Notes under the pieces: model-generated
The model's database searches: none
Told to the model about the DNA's origin: nothing
Seen by the model: only the letters and a program-made list of their open reading frames with translations
Part shown: positions 63,105 through 64,000 of the stretch, piece after piece
How the letters are laid out: every line of letters begins with the position of its first letter
Position numbering within the stretch: position 1 is the stretch's first letter
Program-made: the position numbers and the translations under genes
Assembly: GCA_002304445.1 (NCBI GenBank)
Contig: NEVA01000002.1
Span: forward strand, 186,001 to 250,000
Length of the DNA: 64,000 bases
DNA from: Opitutia bacterium Tous-C4FEB
GTDB lineage: Bacteria > Verrucomicrobiota > Verrucomicrobiia > Opitutales > Opitutaceae
Reading direction: 5' to 3'

Positions 63105-64000
63105 ATGCGACTCCTCTTTCGCTCCGAGTTGCTCCCCCGGCTTCTGGTATGCCCGGCAGGGCTGCGGTGGCGCCTCGCGACGGCGTCCGCTTTACTTGCG
63201 AGTGTGTGGGGATCTTCTGGGCTGGCCGCGGTTCCGGTGTCCACCGCCGATCATGCGGGTGAAACTGCTTGGCTCGCCCAAGGCTTCACCACTCGTCAGC
63301 GCGATGAGTTGCGCGAGGTCTGGCGGTGGGGCATCGCGGAAAAATTCGTCGCGGGCGGCGCCATGCTGATCGTGCATCGCGGCGAGACCGTTTTCCGCGA
63401 GGCCTTCGGAGTCGCCGATCTCGCCACGGGCCGGCCGTTCACGGTCGACGCCCCGTGCCGCCTCGCTTCGGTCACGAAGCCGTTTACCGCGACGCTCTTT
63501 GCCCGGCTTGTCGAGGAAGGCCGGCTGGCGTGGGACGACCCGGTGGACAAATTTCTGCCGGAGTTTGCCGCGCTTGAGGTGCGAGGGCAGGGGCGCGCCA
63601 AACGCGCGCCGTTGATCCGCGAACTCCTCTCGCACACGGCCGGTTTCCCCGGGAACGACGAGCGTCGCGCCGGTGCGGTCGATATTCCGCCGGAGAGTAC
63701 ACTGGCGGAGGTAGCCGCGTCGCTCGCGCGTGCCGGCCTCGTGCGCGAGCCCGGGTCCGGTTACGCTTATTCCGGGTTTGGCTACATGGTCGCCGGCCGG
63801 GTCGCAGAAGTCGCGACGGGACGCGAGTTTTCCGCGCTTCTGCATGAGAAGCTGCTCGCGCCGATCGGCGCCGACCAGGTCGTGTTCCACCCGTCGGCCA
63901 CCGCCGCCCTGCGCGCACGCCTACCTGTGATGTATGACCGAACGGACGGACGTCTCGTGCCCGCCGCCGCTGCCGGACGTGAGGATGCGGGGGTGAAATT
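63105..64000 (+). CDS. Class C beta-lactamase-like serine hydrolase, C-terminally cut
   Basis: The first 298 residues are in the window; the frame is open at the right edge. A signal peptide covers about 23-42. The nucleophile motif SxxK is S122-V-T-K125, and the second motif is Y222-S-G224 (AYSGFGY), as in DD-peptidases, esterases and class C beta-lactamases. LLSHTAGFPG is the usual intervening block. It lies 37 bases after the TonB receptor gene and may process the ligand that receptor imports. The KTG-type third motif is beyond the window. Confidence 0.88.
   Translation, partial: MRLLFRSELLPRLLVCPAGLRWRLATASALLASVWGSSGLAAVPVSTADHAGETAWLAQGFTTRQRDELREVWRWGIAEKFVAGGAMLIVHRGETVFREAFGVADLATGRPFTVDAPCRLASVTKPFTATLFARLVEEGRLAWDDPVDKFLPEFAALEVRGQGRAKRAPLIRELLSHTAGFPGNDERRAGAVDIPPESTLAEVAASLARAGLVREPGSGYAYSGFGYMVAGRVAEVATGREFSALLHEKLLAPIGADQVVFHPSATAALRARLPVMYDRTDGRLVPAAAAGREDAGVK

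Overview
The window is a GC-rich, gene-dense chromosomal segment from a Gram-negative bacterium, most likely a verrucomicrobium of the Opitutaceae type. The reasons are the mix of BamD-like, LptE and TonB-receptor genes, a bacterial MoxR/DUF58/BatA/DUF4159 module of the kind seen in Planctomycetes and Verrucomicrobia, gene starts that often lack a Shine-Dalgarno sequence, and REP-like and CGAA-type intergenic repeats. This taxonomic call is an inference; no rRNA gene is present. I see no tRNA, rRNA, CRISPR array, insertion sequence or prophage.

Layout. 0-2 kb: a macA-macB export operon, cut at the left edge. 2-5 kb: coaD, the pgsA-pgpA phosphatidylglycerol pair, a NusG/RfaH-like regulator, aroQ and a Nif3-like protein. 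5.7-8.5 kb: a three-gene type III polyketide cluster (methyltransferase, FAD oxidoreductase, chalcone-synthase-like enzyme). 8.5-19 kb: dCMP deaminase, YqgE, two zinc-free ribosomal protein paralogues (bL36, bL31 type B), a SerB-like phosphatase, two cation antiporters, glutamate dehydrogenase, a coiled-coil membrane protein of unknown role, a HAD phosphatase and uvrB. 19-22 kb: hpt, divergent from an ABC ATPase plus substrate-binding protein whose likely permease lies 11 kb away (32.97-34.66 kb). 22-28 kb: an envelope block, uppP-rpmF-plsX-fabH-bamD-lptE-rpe. 28-33 kb: trpD-glmM, a TPR protein and a drug/metabolite transporter. 34.8-39 kb: a complete manganese-type ABC importer (binding protein, ATPase, two permeases) divergent from mntR, with candidate operators between them.

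39.1-54.8 kb is the most unusual part. Nine co-directional genes, mostly overlapping by 1-4 bases, encode a TPR/HExxH metalloprotease, two tandem DUF4159 proteins, a MoxR AAA+ ATPase, a DUF58 protein, a BatA-like VWA membrane protein, a 1220-residue membrane coiled-coil protein, a second VWA/glutaminase-fold membrane protein with a degraded metal site, and a caspase-fold protein that contains no cysteine but has two calcium-loop motifs. This looks like an envelope-located, ATPase-driven machine whose function I cannot name.

54.8-64 kb: a 321-base gap holding fused fragments of type I restriction genes (HsdR and HsdS), then two tRNA-modification genes (DTW-domain and TrmO), a large Ski2-like helicase, DNA polymerase IV, a TonB-dependent receptor and a class C beta-lactamase-like hydrolase cut at the right edge.
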